Shown here piece by piece: positions 25,481 to 33,681 of a stretch of DNA of 64,000 nt. The notes under the pieces are model-generated. The model was not told the origin of the DNA. It saw only the letters and a list, made by a program, of their open reading frames with translations, and searched no databases. This DNA comes from Candidatus Polarisedimenticola svalbardensis (GTDB lineage: Bacteria; Acidobacteriota; Polarisedimenticolia; Polarisedimenticolales; Polarisedimenticolaceae). Where the stretch lies: NCBI GenBank assembly GCA_014764515.1, contig JACXWD010000001.1, positions 62,001-126,000 of the forward strand, read 5' to 3'. Numbering within the stretch: the first letter of the stretch is position 1; every line of letters starts with the position of its first letter. The position numbers were made by a program, and so were the translations under genes.

Positions 25481-27703
25481 ATGGTCACCATTGGGCATTA
25501 CAGCCTTCTCATTGCACTCATGGCAGCCGGCTGGGCCATTGTCGGCTCCTCGCTGGCGTTTACCGGCCTGGGCCGGGGCTTTCAAAAAAGCGCCGAACGG
25601 GGCATCATCGCCGCAACCGTGATGATCGCCATCGCCGTCATCGCCCTTGAGCACGGCTTCGTAACCGACAACTTCGCCCTGGACTACGTCTACCATTACT
25701 CCAGCACCTCCCAGCCCCTGCAGTACAAGATCGGCGCGCTGTGGGGGGGCCAGTCCGGCTCCCTCCTGCTCTGGCTGTTCATGCTGGCGGCCATGGCGGT
25801 TGTCATGGTGCTGACCAACCGGAACAAGAACCGCACGCTGATGCCGATGGCCACCGCCGTGGTCGCCGTCACCATGACGTTCTTCCTGATTCTGGTGAAC
25901 TTCATCGAGAGTCCGTTCGTGGTCAGCGAGATGCGTCCCGACGGGGTCGGCCTCAACCCGCAGCTGAAGAATTACTGGATGATGATCCACCCGCCCTGCC
26001 TGTACCTGGGGTACGTTGCGTTCACCATTCCGTTCGCCTTCGCGGTTTCGTCCCTGGCAACCCGCCGCACCGGCGACATCTGGTTCCGCACCACTCGGCG
26101 CTGGACGATTTTCGCCTGGTTCTTCCTGGGTATCGGAATCCTGCTCGGCTCCTACTGGGCGTACATCGAGCTCGGCTGGGGCGGTTACTGGGCGTGGGAC
26201 CCGGTGGAGAACGCCTCTCTGATGCCGTGGCTTACCGGCACCGCCTTCCTGCACTCCGTGATGATTCAGGAAAAGAAAGGGATGCTGAAGGTCTGGAACA
26301 TGAGCCTGATCATCCTGACGTTCTCGCTGTCGATCTTCGGCACCTTCCTGACCCGCAGCGGGATCATCAGTTCGGTGCACGCCTTCGCCACCTCCAACAT
26401 CGGACCGGCCTTCGGCATCTTCCTGGGTATCGTATTCTTCGGTTCCCTGGCCCTTCTGGCGGTCCGGTTGGGGGACCTGAAGTCCGAGGCCAGGCTGGAA
26501 TCGTACCTTTCCCGGGAAACGACCTTCCTGTTCAACAACATGATCTTCGTCGGCATCGCACTGACCGTTCTGTTCCTGACCACGTTCCCGATGATCTCCG
26601 AGCTTGTCACCAATCGCAAGGTCACCATGGGACCGCCGATATTCAACAACGTGAACATTCCCTGGGCCCTGTTCCTGCTGTTCCTCACAGGCGTCGGGCC
26701 CCTGATCGCATGGCGCAAGGCGACCAGCGCCAACATCCGCCGGAACTTCCTGTGGCCGACAGTCAGCGGCGGGACCGTCATGCTGGCCGCCCTGATCCTG
26801 GATCGCCATGCGTTCTTCGGCGCCATCTCCGGGTTCTTCTCCGCTCTGGGCTCGCTGGATGTAGCCGGAATGTTCGATCAGCTCAAGGCGATCTACCCTG
26901 CCATGACCTTCGGCATCGGAGCGTTCGTGGTCGGCACCGTCCTGCTGGAGTACGTCCGGGGCACAAAGGTCCGGATGCGGCAGCGCAAGGAGAACGCTCT
27001 CGCCGCCATGGGCCGGCTGGTGTGGAGCAACAAGCGCCGCTACGGCGGGTACATCGTACACCTGGGCATGGTGGTGATTTTCATCGGCATCGCCGGCTCG
27101 TCGGCCTACCGTACGGAGAAGGTGGAGACGCTGGTGCCCGGCCAGACCATGGAAGTAGCCGGCTACACCCTGCATTACGATCGTTTCACCCTGGAATCCC
27201 GTGACGACCATTACGGCGCCGTCACCTGGGTTACTGCAGAACGGGACGGCCGTGAACTCGGCACGATCCTGTCGGAGCAGCGCTACCACCCCAATCGTCT
27301 GTTTGATGAACTGAAGAACGCCTTCGATTTCTCCAAGGCGCTGCGAGGCGGGGACCCGGTGGTGTACCAGCAATCGGTGCTGCGACTGTATTCCCTGGTG
27401 GCGGACCTTGAGCCTCGGGTCGGCCGGGAAGTCAAAACCCCGTCCACCGAAGTCGGCATCATGGCCAACCTGTCCCTGGCCAGTCCGGCCCGGTTCGGCG
27501 AGGACCTGTACATCACGCCGCTATGGGTTGACCCGGTTAGCGGTCAGGCCAATTTCCGGATATTCGTAAACCCGATGGTGAACTTCCTCTGGTTCGGCGG
27601 CCTGATCTGCATCTTCGGGGCGACCATCTGCATCTTCCCCGATCCGAAGGAAAAGAGAAGGTTGCAGGCCGCGCTGGATCACGAGGAGCGGGCCGTTGCG
27701 TAA
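25481..27703 (+). CDS. ccmF: cytochrome c maturation heme lyase subunit CcmF
   Basis: Large polytopic membrane protein (740 residues) that, with CcmH, attaches heme to apocytochrome CxxCH motifs. The WWD domain is WGGYWAWDPVENASLMPWL, facing the periplasm. Conserved His residues occur around IHPPCLYLGY and FLHS. A large periplasmic loop precedes the last helix (NFLWFGGLICIFG). Length is slightly above the usual ~650. ATG 25481 is the first codon of the hydrophobic N-terminus. It overlaps ccmH by 8 bases. Confidence 0.95.
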   Translation: MVTIGHYSLLIALMAAGWAIVGSSLAFTGLGRGFQKSAERGIIAATVMIAIAVIALEHGFVTDNFALDYVYHYSSTSQPLQYKIGALWGGQSGSLLLWLFMLAAMAVVMVLTNRNKNRTLMPMATAVVAVTMTFFLILVNFIESPFVVSEMRPDGVGLNPQLKNYWMMIHPPCLYLGYVAFTIPFAFAVSSLATRRTGDIWFRTTRRWTIFAWFFLGIGILLGSYWAYIELGWGGYWAWDPVENASLMPWLTGTAFLHSVMIQEKKGMLKVWNMSLIILTFSLSIFGTFLTRSGIISSVHAFATSNIGPAFGIFLGIVFFGSLALLAVRLGDLKSEARLESYLSRETTFLFNNMIFVGIALTVLFLTTFPMISELVTNRKVTMGPPIFNNVNIPWALFLLFLTGVGPLIAWRKATSANIRRNFLWPTVSGGTVMLAALILDRHAFFGAISGFFSALGSLDVAGMFDQLKAIYPAMTFGIGAFVVGTVLLEYVRGTKVRMRQRKENALAAMGRLVWSNKRRYGGYIVHLGMVVIFIGIAGSSAYRTEKVETLVPGQTMEVAGYTLHYDRFTLESRDDHYGAVTWVTAERDGRELGTILSEQRYHPNRLFDELKNAFDFSKALRGGDPVVYQQSVLRLYSLVADLEPRVGREVKTPSTEVGIMANLSLASPARFGEDLYITPLWVDPVSGQANFRIFVNPMVNFLWFGGLICIFGATICIFPDPKEKRRLQAALDHEERAVA

Positions 27704-28178
27704 GATTCTGATCCTGATCGTTCTCCTGGCCGCCGCCCTTCCGGCCCTGGCCTCCAAGGGCGCCGCTCCCGCCGGGGTGGACCGGGACGAACTGGTGTTC
27801 GTGGCCGGCGAGATCCTGTGCGATTGCGGCTGCCACCCCCAGTCGGTGTTCGCCTGCGCCTGCGGCCGATCCGAGGAGATGTGGGGGATGCTGGGCGACC
27901 TGGTGGCCAGAACCGGTTCCGGAGAGGCGGCGCTGGCCGCGTACGTGGAAGAGCACGGTGAAATGGTCCTGCTGGCGCCCAAGGCGGAAGGGTTCAACCT
28001 GGTCGCATGGCTCGGTCCCCTGGCCGGGCTGCTCCTATCCATAGTCGCCGTGATACTGATCCTGCGACGCTGGAAGGGAAACCCGGAGGAGGAACCGGCC
28101 TCCGGAACCGAACTGGACACCACACTGGACGCAGGATATCTTTCCCGTCTGAACAAGGACCTGGAGAAGATGCGATGA
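27696..28178 (+). CDS. ccmH: cytochrome c maturation thiol protein CcmH (variant Cys motif)
   Basis: A 160-residue protein with a signal peptide (MRKILILIVLLAAALPALA) and a C-terminal membrane helix (about 106-125). CcmH normally carries LRCxxC to reduce apocytochrome thiols. Here the site reads EILCDCGCHPQSVFACACGR, with C42, C44, C46, C54 and C56: a CxCxC...CxC pattern. Similar CDCGC-type variants exist in delta-type bacteria. The start is TTG 27696 with GAGGAG upstream, overlapping the ccmF stop. Coupled to the next gene by ATGA. Confidence 0.82.
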   Translation: MRKILILIVLLAAALPALASKGAAPAGVDRDELVFVAGEILCDCGCHPQSVFACACGRSEEMWGMLGDLVARTGSGEAALAAYVEEHGEMVLLAPKAEGFNLVAWLGPLAGLLLSIVAVILILRRWKGNPEEEPASGTELDTTLDAGYLSRLNKDLEKMR

Positions 28179-28474
28179 ACCTGGGACTACTGACCTCGGC
28201 GGCCATGGGCCTGGCAGTGACGGCCTGGGTGTTCTCCCCCCTCTTCGCCCGGGATGCAAGCGAGCGGGAAAAGGCCCGATCCGCCACCGGGGAACAGGCC
28301 GACCTGTTTTCCCGGAAGGAAATGGTGCTGGCCTCCCTCAAGGACGTTGAAGACGACCGCGAAACCGACAAGATCAGCGAGCTCGACTACATGCAACTCA
28401 AGAACCGGTTGACCGCGCAAGCGATCGAGATCATGAAAAAACTGGATGATGAACGACCACCCCAGCAATCCTGA
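28175..28474 (+). CDS. short CcmI-like protein (N-terminal part only)
   Basis: A 99-residue protein: one N-terminal membrane helix (LLTSAAMGLAVTAWVFSPLF), then a charged helical region RKEMVLASLKDVEDDRETDKISELDYMQLKNRLTAQ-type, matching the start of CcmI where 'G.is..dy..l' is conserved. The TPR domain of full CcmI, which holds apocytochrome c, is absent. ATG 28175 overlaps the ccmH stop. Its end overlaps ccmA by 29 bases. Name by position and pattern. Confidence 0.65.
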   Translation: MNLGLLTSAAMGLAVTAWVFSPLFARDASEREKARSATGEQADLFSRKEMVLASLKDVEDDRETDKISELDYMQLKNRLTAQAIEIMKKLDDERPPQQS

Positions 28475-29189
28475 CCCGGTACGCCCCGCCATACAGGTCG
28501 AGAGCCTGAGCCGCCGGTTCGGGTCCCGGGCTGCGGTGAACGCAGTCACCGTGGATATTGCCAGCGGTATTTCAACCGCCCTGTTCGGCCCCAACGGCGC
28601 CGGCAAAACAACCCTGCTGCGGTTATTGTCCTCGGCCCTCCGTCCAACGTCGGGCCAGATCCGGATCGCCGGAAAGTCCTATCAGGACAACCCGCGGGAG
28701 ATCCGCCGTATGATCGGCGTCATTTCCCACAACAGTTACCTTTACGATGACCTGCCCTGCCTTGCGAACCTGGAGTTTTTCGGAAAACTCTACGGTCTTC
28801 CCAACCCCCGACAGCGCGCCGAGGAACTCCTCGATGAAATGGAACTCTCGGAAAGAGCACAGGATCCTGCCGGAACCCTGTCCCGGGGTATGACCCAGCG
28901 CCTGTCCATCGCACGTTCCCTGGTCCATGACCCGGAAGTCGTGTTCCTCGACGAACCGTTCAGCGGGCTGGACCCCCACGCCGCCTCGGTGCTCCGGACA
29001 ACCATCGGCCGGCTGCGGGAGCGTCGCAGGACCGTGGTCATGGTGACCCACAACATCCCCCTGGGGCTGAAGCTGTCTGACCGCTGGCTGCTCATGAACC
29101 GGGGCCGTCTGGTGGACCAGGGCGGATCGGCAGGCCAGGACCCGGAACGGTTCCAGGAGATCCATTTCCGGAAGGAGGTCGCCTCATGA
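28446..29189 (+). CDS. ccmA: heme exporter ATP-binding protein CcmA
   Basis: ABC ATPase (247 residues) working with CcmB to release holo-CcmE from CcmC. Motifs: Walker A FGPNGAGKTTL, Q-loop area ISHNSYLYDDL, signature LSRGMTQRLSIARSL, Walker B VVFLDEPFSGLDP, and switch His in MVTHN. ATG 28446 (or 28449) lies inside the CcmI-like gene, so translation is coupled. It ends with ATGA into ccmB. Confidence 0.93.
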   Translation: MMNDHPSNPDPVRPAIQVESLSRRFGSRAAVNAVTVDIASGISTALFGPNGAGKTTLLRLLSSALRPTSGQIRIAGKSYQDNPREIRRMIGVISHNSYLYDDLPCLANLEFFGKLYGLPNPRQRAEELLDEMELSERAQDPAGTLSRGMTQRLSIARSLVHDPEVVFLDEPFSGLDPHAASVLRTTIGRLRERRRTVVMVTHNIPLGLKLSDRWLLMNRGRLVDQGGSAGQDPERFQEIHFRKEVAS

Positions 29190-29881
29190 CCGGAGCCGGC
29201 TTCTTCCGGGCTGCAGGCGTTCTGGCGGCCAAGGACCTGAGCATTGAATGGCGGACCCGGGAAGGGCTGTCCGCCATGGTGCTGTTCTCCCTGATCGTCC
29301 TGGTGGTGTTCAGTTTCGCCTTCGACCTCGCAACCATCAAACAGCTGGGCCCGGCCCGGCTGGTACCGGGAATCCTCTGGACCACCCTGGCTTTCGCCGG
29401 TGTGGTCGGATTCACCCGCTCGTTCCAGGTGGAGGCCCGGCGGGACTCCATGACGGCGCTGCTCCTGGCCCCGGTGGACCGTGGCGCCCTGTTTGCCGGC
29501 AAGTCCCTCTCCAACCTGGTGCAGCTCCTGCTCCTGGAGGTTGTGGTCGTTCCCCTCTCCGCCATATTCTTTGGTTACGATCTGTTTGCGATACTGTGGC
29601 CGATGTCGGTGGTTGTATTCCTTCACACCTTCGGCCTTGCGGAGATGGGGACGCTGCTGGGAGCGGTGGCCGCCAAGGTCGGCCGGGGAGAGGCGTTGCT
29701 CTCGACCCTGCTGTTCCCTGTTACCATGCCGCTGTTCATATCCGCCGTGAAGTGCACCAACGCCGTCCTGGACGGCAAGGAACTGTCCTCGGTATCCAAC
29801 TGGCTGCTGATTGCGGTCGGTTTCGACCTGTTGTTTTTGTTCGTCGGTCTTTTGACCTTTGAGTACGTGGTGGAAGAGTAA
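29186..29881 (+). CDS. ccmB: heme exporter membrane protein CcmB
   Basis: A 231-residue ABC permease with six hydrophobic helices. It has the CcmB start AAKDLSIEWRTRE and the block PGILWTTLAFAGVVGFTRSF followed by LLAPVDRGALFAGKSL. Partner of CcmA. It overlaps ccmA by 4 bases (ATGA). Confidence 0.93.
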   Translation: MTGAGFFRAAGVLAAKDLSIEWRTREGLSAMVLFSLIVLVVFSFAFDLATIKQLGPARLVPGILWTTLAFAGVVGFTRSFQVEARRDSMTALLLAPVDRGALFAGKSLSNLVQLLLLEVVVVPLSAIFFGYDLFAILWPMSVVVFLHTFGLAEMGTLLGAVAAKVGRGEALLSTLLFPVTMPLFISAVKCTNAVLDGKELSSVSNWLLIAVGFDLLFLFVGLLTFEYVVEE

Positions 29882-29893
29882 GGAGACAGCCCT

Positions 29894-30589
29894 ATGACTT
29901 CCGGCCAAAGCAAAGGAACGCTGGCCCTGACCGGCCTGGTCCTGATCGCGATGTTCGTTGCGATCTGGATGGTGTTCCAGTACGTCCCCAACGAGCGGGT
30001 GATGGGACCGGTGCAGCGGATTTTCTATTTCCATGTGCCGGCCGCCATGATCACCTTCCTGTCGGTGTTCCTGCTCATGGCGAGCTCCATCACCTACCTG
30101 TGGACCCGGAACAAACGCTGGGATCGGATCTCCCTGGCCTCAACGGAAATCGGTCTCATGTTCTGCACCCTGGTGCTGATAACGGGCCCGATCTGGGCCA
30201 AGGCGGCCTGGGGGGTGTGGTGGACCTGGGAGGCCAGGCTGACCACCACCCTTATCCTGTGGCTGCTGCTGGCCGGCTGCCTGATGGTTCGCGGCTACGC
30301 TCAGAACCAGGACCTGGGAGCCCGCCTGGCGTCGGTTCTGGGCATCATTGCAGCGCTTGACGTGGTTATCGTGTACAAGGCGGTGCACTGGTGGCGAGGC
30401 CAGCATCCGATCGTGTTCAAGTCCGGCGAAAAGAACCCCCTGGCGCCTGAGATGTACACCACGTTCATGTACTGCATCGGTGTATTCATGGCGCTGTTCC
30501 TGTTGATGATGATCCTGCGCGTGGCGGTCCTTTCTCTTGAAGAGAGGACCCAGGCGCTGGCGGAACGACGCACGGGAGAACTGTCGTGA
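29894..30589 (+). CDS. ccmC: cytochrome c maturation heme handling protein CcmC
   Basis: A 231-residue membrane protein with six helices that presents heme to CcmE. The WWD domain is WGVWWTWEARLT; the axial histidines lie in FYFHVPAAM and in the AVHWWRGQHP region. The ATG follows AAGGAG. It ends with GTGA into ccmD. Confidence 0.95.
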   Translation: MTSGQSKGTLALTGLVLIAMFVAIWMVFQYVPNERVMGPVQRIFYFHVPAAMITFLSVFLLMASSITYLWTRNKRWDRISLASTEIGLMFCTLVLITGPIWAKAAWGVWWTWEARLTTTLILWLLLAGCLMVRGYAQNQDLGARLASVLGIIAALDVVIVYKAVHWWRGQHPIVFKSGEKNPLAPEMYTTFMYCIGVFMALFLLMMILRVAVLSLEERTQALAERRTGELS

Positions 30590-30723
30590 AGAATTTCGAT
30601 TTTCTGTTCTGGGCCTACAACGTGATCTGGCTGGGGATCGGCGGCTACATTTTCTTCATGGCGCTGCGCCTGAAAGCGGTGAGCGACCGGCTGGAGCGTC
30701 TCGAGAAAACTACCGGCGACTGA
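30586..30723 (+). CDS. ccmD: small CcmD-like membrane protein
   Basis: A 45-residue gene starting at GTG 30586 inside the ccmC stop and ending at TGA 30721-30723. One membrane helix (FLFWAYNVIWLGIGGYIFFMA) precedes a basic/amphipathic tail (LRLKAVSDRLERLEK), the classic CcmD layout. CcmD stabilises the CcmC-CcmE complex and helps holo-CcmE release. Position directly after ccmC supports the call. It is the last gene of the operon. Confidence 0.8.
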   Translation: MKNFDFLFWAYNVIWLGIGGYIFFMALRLKAVSDRLERLEKTTGD

Positions 30724-30727
30724 TCGC

Positions 30728-31324
30728 TCAGTAATCGAGCAGGTCGAACCCCTTCAGATCGGCCCTGGCCATGACGTCCTCCGGCGCAGAGTCGAACCCG
30801 GCCTTGTATACCGGGTCCAGGTCGCCCTCACCGGAGCGGTACGCACGGTACTGGGCCCGGATCGCCTTGTACACCTCTTCGTCCATGCCGGCTTCCCGGA
30901 GCGGTCGGCTTCGGGCGATGCGGATCTCCACCATCTCGTAGTTGTACATCCGGACCCGGTCGGTATCGACGGTATCTGTCAGTTCCTTCAGGATCGAGTC
31001 CCGTGTCTTGGGGTATTTCGCGAGGACCTGCCAGAGGGAATGTCGTGCGTCGGCGAAGATGGCGATATTTCCCTGCAACGCTTCATCCAGTTCCCCAACC
31101 GGCGCAGGCGCCGTCTCCGGTTGTTCCGGCATCCCCGTCACCTCCGCAGCGGTCTCCCCTGCCGTCACCGGGACCGGGATCGGGTTGTCGCCGGTAGCCA
31201 GTTCCACCTCCTGTGGAGCCTCCTCCACGACGGTCCTTACCCGCTTCGCCGTGAAGTACAGGGCGGACAGGCCGATCAGGACCATGACGCCGATGATCAA
31301 CAGCATCCGGGAGACGCGGTTCAT
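30728..31324 (-). CDS. membrane-anchored protein of unknown function
   Basis: A 198-residue protein with a single N-terminal membrane helix (MLLIIGVMVLIGLSALYF), then a Pro/Glu/Thr-rich linker and a charged C-terminal helical domain of about 110 residues. It includes IAIFADARHSLWQVLAKYPKT and MVEIRIARSRPL. No family is recognised. The ATG overlaps the stop of the TlpA-like gene (ATGA), so the two proteins are made together. It ends 4 bases from ccmD in convergent orientation. Confidence 0.6.
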   Translation of the reverse strand: MNRVSRMLLIIGVMVLIGLSALYFTAKRVRTVVEEAPQEVELATGDNPIPVPVTAGETAAEVTGMPEQPETAPAPVGELDEALQGNIAIFADARHSLWQVLAKYPKTRDSILKELTDTVDTDRVRMYNYEMVEIRIARSRPLREAGMDEEVYKAIRAQYRAYRSGEGDLDPVYKAGFDSAPEDVMARADLKGFDLLDY

Positions 31325-31875
31325 GACCCGGCCTCTCCGGCCTCGTCCGCGAGCAGGCCGTCCAGGAGTTCCACCATGATCCGTTTCGGCTTGGCGCCGA
31401 CGTAGTTCTTGACGATGGCGCCGTCACCGTCCACCACGTAGGTGGCCGGCAGGCCGGCGGCACGGTACTGCTGGGAAACCTCTTCATCATCCATCAGGTT
31501 GGTATAGGGGATATCGTATTCGGCCACGAACTCCTTTACCGCATCCAGGTTCTCGGCTCCGTCCATGGAAATGGAAATGATCTTGACTCCCCTGCCGCCA
31601 TACTCGGCATGGAGTTCCTTGAACATCGGAACCTCTTCCCGGCAGGGTGCGCACCAGGTCGCCCAGAAATCGACAATCCGGATCTGGCCGTCGGAATCGG
31701 ACAGGGAAACCGGGTTTCCCTCCAGGTCGTTGAGGGTGAACGCCGGGGCCCGCTCATCGCCTTCGGCCGTCGGAGTCACGCTATTGCCGGCGCCACCGCC
31801 GCAGCCGGTGACAACCATCACCAGGCCGGCCATGAATATCCAGAGCAAAGAAACAGGGAATTTGGAACGTCGCAT
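31321..31875 (-). CDS. TlpA/ResA-like thioredoxin-fold lipoprotein
   Basis: A 184-residue periplasm-facing thiol protein. The lipobox VVTGC puts the lipidated Cys at C25. The thioredoxin-like domain (about 42-175) has the redox motif WATWCAPCREE with C75 and C78, and a cis-Pro in AAGLPATYVV. Such proteins keep apocytochrome c thiols reduced; the ccm operon here has no internal ccmG, so this gene may fill that role. ATG 31875 has GGGGAG upstream. A hairpin with 6-base arms (31891-31912) lies in its leader. Confidence 0.85.
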   Translation of the reverse strand: MRRSKFPVSLLWIFMAGLVMVVTGCGGGAGNSVTPTAEGDERAPAFTLNDLEGNPVSLSDSDGQIRIVDFWATWCAPCREEVPMFKELHAEYGGRGVKIISISMDGAENLDAVKEFVAEYDIPYTNLMDDEEVSQQYRAAGLPATYVVDGDGAIVKNYVGAKPKRIMVELLDGLLADEAGEAGS

Positions 31876-31890
31876 GGTTTGATTCTCCCC

Positions 31891-31912
31891 GTGCCCGGAA
31901 TCTCCAGGGCAC
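31891..31912. repeat. inverted repeat in the leader of the TlpA-like gene
   Basis: GTGCCC (31891-31896) and GGGCAC (31907-31912) flank 10 bases, between the TlpA-like start codon and an extended -10-like TGC-TATCAT on the minus strand. It could be an operator or a leader hairpin. Confidence 0.3.
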
Positions 31913-31951
31913 GAATAATTATGATAGCAGCCGGGACCATTTCGGGCCTTT

Positions 31952-31960
31952 TGGTATGAT
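31952..31960 (+). promoter_or_regulatory. extended -10 element of ggt
   Basis: TGG-TATGAT ends at 31960, 8 bases before the ATG of ggt at 31969. There is no convincing -35 and no Shine-Dalgarno sequence, so a leaderless transcript is likely. Confidence 0.45.
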
Positions 31961-31968
31961 CCGTAACC

Positions 31969-33681
31969 ATGAAACCTGCAAATTTCTTCCTGAAAGCCCT
32001 GTTGGCGCTCTCCATCGCGATATCGCTGGCGACTGCCGCCTCCCGCCCGGCAGCCACCGGCGCCCACGGAATGGTAGTGGCGCCGGAGGCCCATGCCGCC
32101 GACGTCGGCCTTGAAGTCCTCAAGCAAGGCGGCAACGCCGTGGATGCCGCGGTCGCCACCGCCCTTGCTCTGGCGGTGACCTATCCCAATGCCGGCAATC
32201 TCGGCGGAGGCGGCTTCCTGCTGTACCGCACCCCCGGAGGCCGGTTCCACGCCCACGATCACCGGGAAACCACCCCGGAGGACCTGGCCGCCGGCATGTT
32301 CCTGGACCGGGAGGGAAAACCGGTTCCCGAGCGCAGCCTGCGCGGAGGCCTGGCCATCGGAGTGCCCGGGTCTGTGGCCGGCCTGCTGGACGCCCACCGG
32401 CGCTGGGGCAGTCTGCCGTTCAAGGATCTGGCAGCTGCAGCGATCCGACTGGCGGAGGATGGATTCATTCTCTCCACCGAAACGGCAGCCAGCCTGAACA
32501 GGAACGCGGACCGTCTGGGGGCGGACCCGGAAGCGGCGCGAATCTTTGTCCGACGGGACAGGCCGTGGCAGGCCGGCGACCGGCTGGTCCAGACCGATCT
32601 GGCCGGTACCCTGGCCCAGGTCGCCGAAGGGAAAGAAGCCGGTTTTTACCAGGGCCGGATCGGCCGGGCCATCGTCGAAACGGTACGCAGCCAGGGCGGT
32701 GTCATGTCTCTCGAGGACCTCAAAGAGTACAAGCCGGTGTTGCGGGAACCGGTCCACGGCCTGTACCGGGGGTACCTCATCACCTCGTTCCCGCCTCCCA
32801 GCAGCGGTGGCCTTGTGGTCCTGCAGATCCTTGAGATGCTGGAACCTTTCGATGTTGCCGGTTCCGGTTTCGGCAGTTCCCGAACCATCCATCTCATGGT
32901 GGAGGCTGAGCGACGGGCCTATGCTGACCGTGCGACCTGGATGGGCGACCCGGACTTTTTCAAGGTACCCCTCAAGGAACTCCTGGACCCGGACTACCTT
33001 GCAGGCCGGGCCGGGTCCATAGATCCGGAGCAGGCCACCCGGTCCGGACAGGTCGCCGCCTACAAACCGGTGCCGGAGGAGTCCCCGGAAACGCTGCACT
33101 TCTCTATCGCCGACGGGGAAGGCGGGATCGTGTCCATGACCACGACCCTGAATTCGTCCTACGGTTCAGGGATCGTGGCCAGGGGCACCGGCATCCTGTT
33201 GAATAACGAGATCGACGATTTCGCCATCGCTCCCGGTGTACCGAACCAGTTCGGCCTGGTGGGCGGCGAAGCCAACGCCATCGCCGGCGGCAAGCGTCCC
33301 TTGTCTTCCATGACGCCGACCATCGTCTCCACCTCCCCCACCGCCGCATACTCCCGGCCGGTCATGGCCCTGGGCTCCCCTGGAGGCTCCCGGATCATCA
33401 CTTCCGTCCTGCAGGTCCTACTGAACGTCCTGGACCATCACATGCCTCTGCAGGAAGCGGTGGACGCCCCGAGGTTTCATCACCAATGGCTGCCGGATAC
33501 CGTCTGGTACGAACGAAGCATGCTTCCGGCGGACGTGGCCGCCGGCCTGACCCGGCGCAACCATGCGCTGGAACCATCCGGCCGACCGATGGGCAATGTG
33601 GCGGCGATATGGTTCGAGAACGACGGCACCATCCACGGCGCCGCCGACCCTCGCGGCCAGGGCAAAGCGGCGGGACACTGA
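31969..33681 (+). CDS. ggt: gamma-glutamyltransferase (glutathione hydrolase)
   Basis: Periplasmic N-terminal nucleophile enzyme acting on glutathione and other gamma-glutamyl compounds; it cleaves itself before the catalytic Thr. The 570 residues carry a signal peptide, the large-subunit block NLGGGGFLLYR, and the small-subunit start SPETLHFSI with nucleophile T375. Further conserved are TTTLNSSYGSGIV, LLNNEIDDF, KRPLSSMTPTIV, GSPGGSRII and APRFHHQWLPD. The residue after the nucleophile is Leu (usually Thr). First gene of a co-directional series to 38.7 kb. Confidence 0.94.
   Translation: MKPANFFLKALLALSIAISLATAASRPAATGAHGMVVAPEAHAADVGLEVLKQGGNAVDAAVATALALAVTYPNAGNLGGGGFLLYRTPGGRFHAHDHRETTPEDLAAGMFLDREGKPVPERSLRGGLAIGVPGSVAGLLDAHRRWGSLPFKDLAAAAIRLAEDGFILSTETAASLNRNADRLGADPEAARIFVRRDRPWQAGDRLVQTDLAGTLAQVAEGKEAGFYQGRIGRAIVETVRSQGGVMSLEDLKEYKPVLREPVHGLYRGYLITSFPPPSSGGLVVLQILEMLEPFDVAGSGFGSSRTIHLMVEAERRAYADRATWMGDPDFFKVPLKELLDPDYLAGRAGSIDPEQATRSGQVAAYKPVPEESPETLHFSIADGEGGIVSMTTTLNSSYGSGIVARGTGILLNNEIDDFAIAPGVPNQFGLVGGEANAIAGGKRPLSSMTPTIVSTSPTAAYSRPVMALGSPGGSRIITSVLQVLLNVLDHHMPLQEAVDAPRFHHQWLPDTVWYERSMLPADVAAGLTRRNHALEPSGRPMGNVAAIWFENDGTIHGAADPRGQGKAAGH

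Noticed and set aside
25421-27373. 650-codon minus-strand frame across ccmF
   Set aside because: His/Gln/Gly-rich shadow of ccmF; no start signal or family match.
31876-33099. long N-terminal extension of the TlpA-like frame
   Set aside because: It lies antisense to ggt; the lipobox and SD place the real start at 31875.
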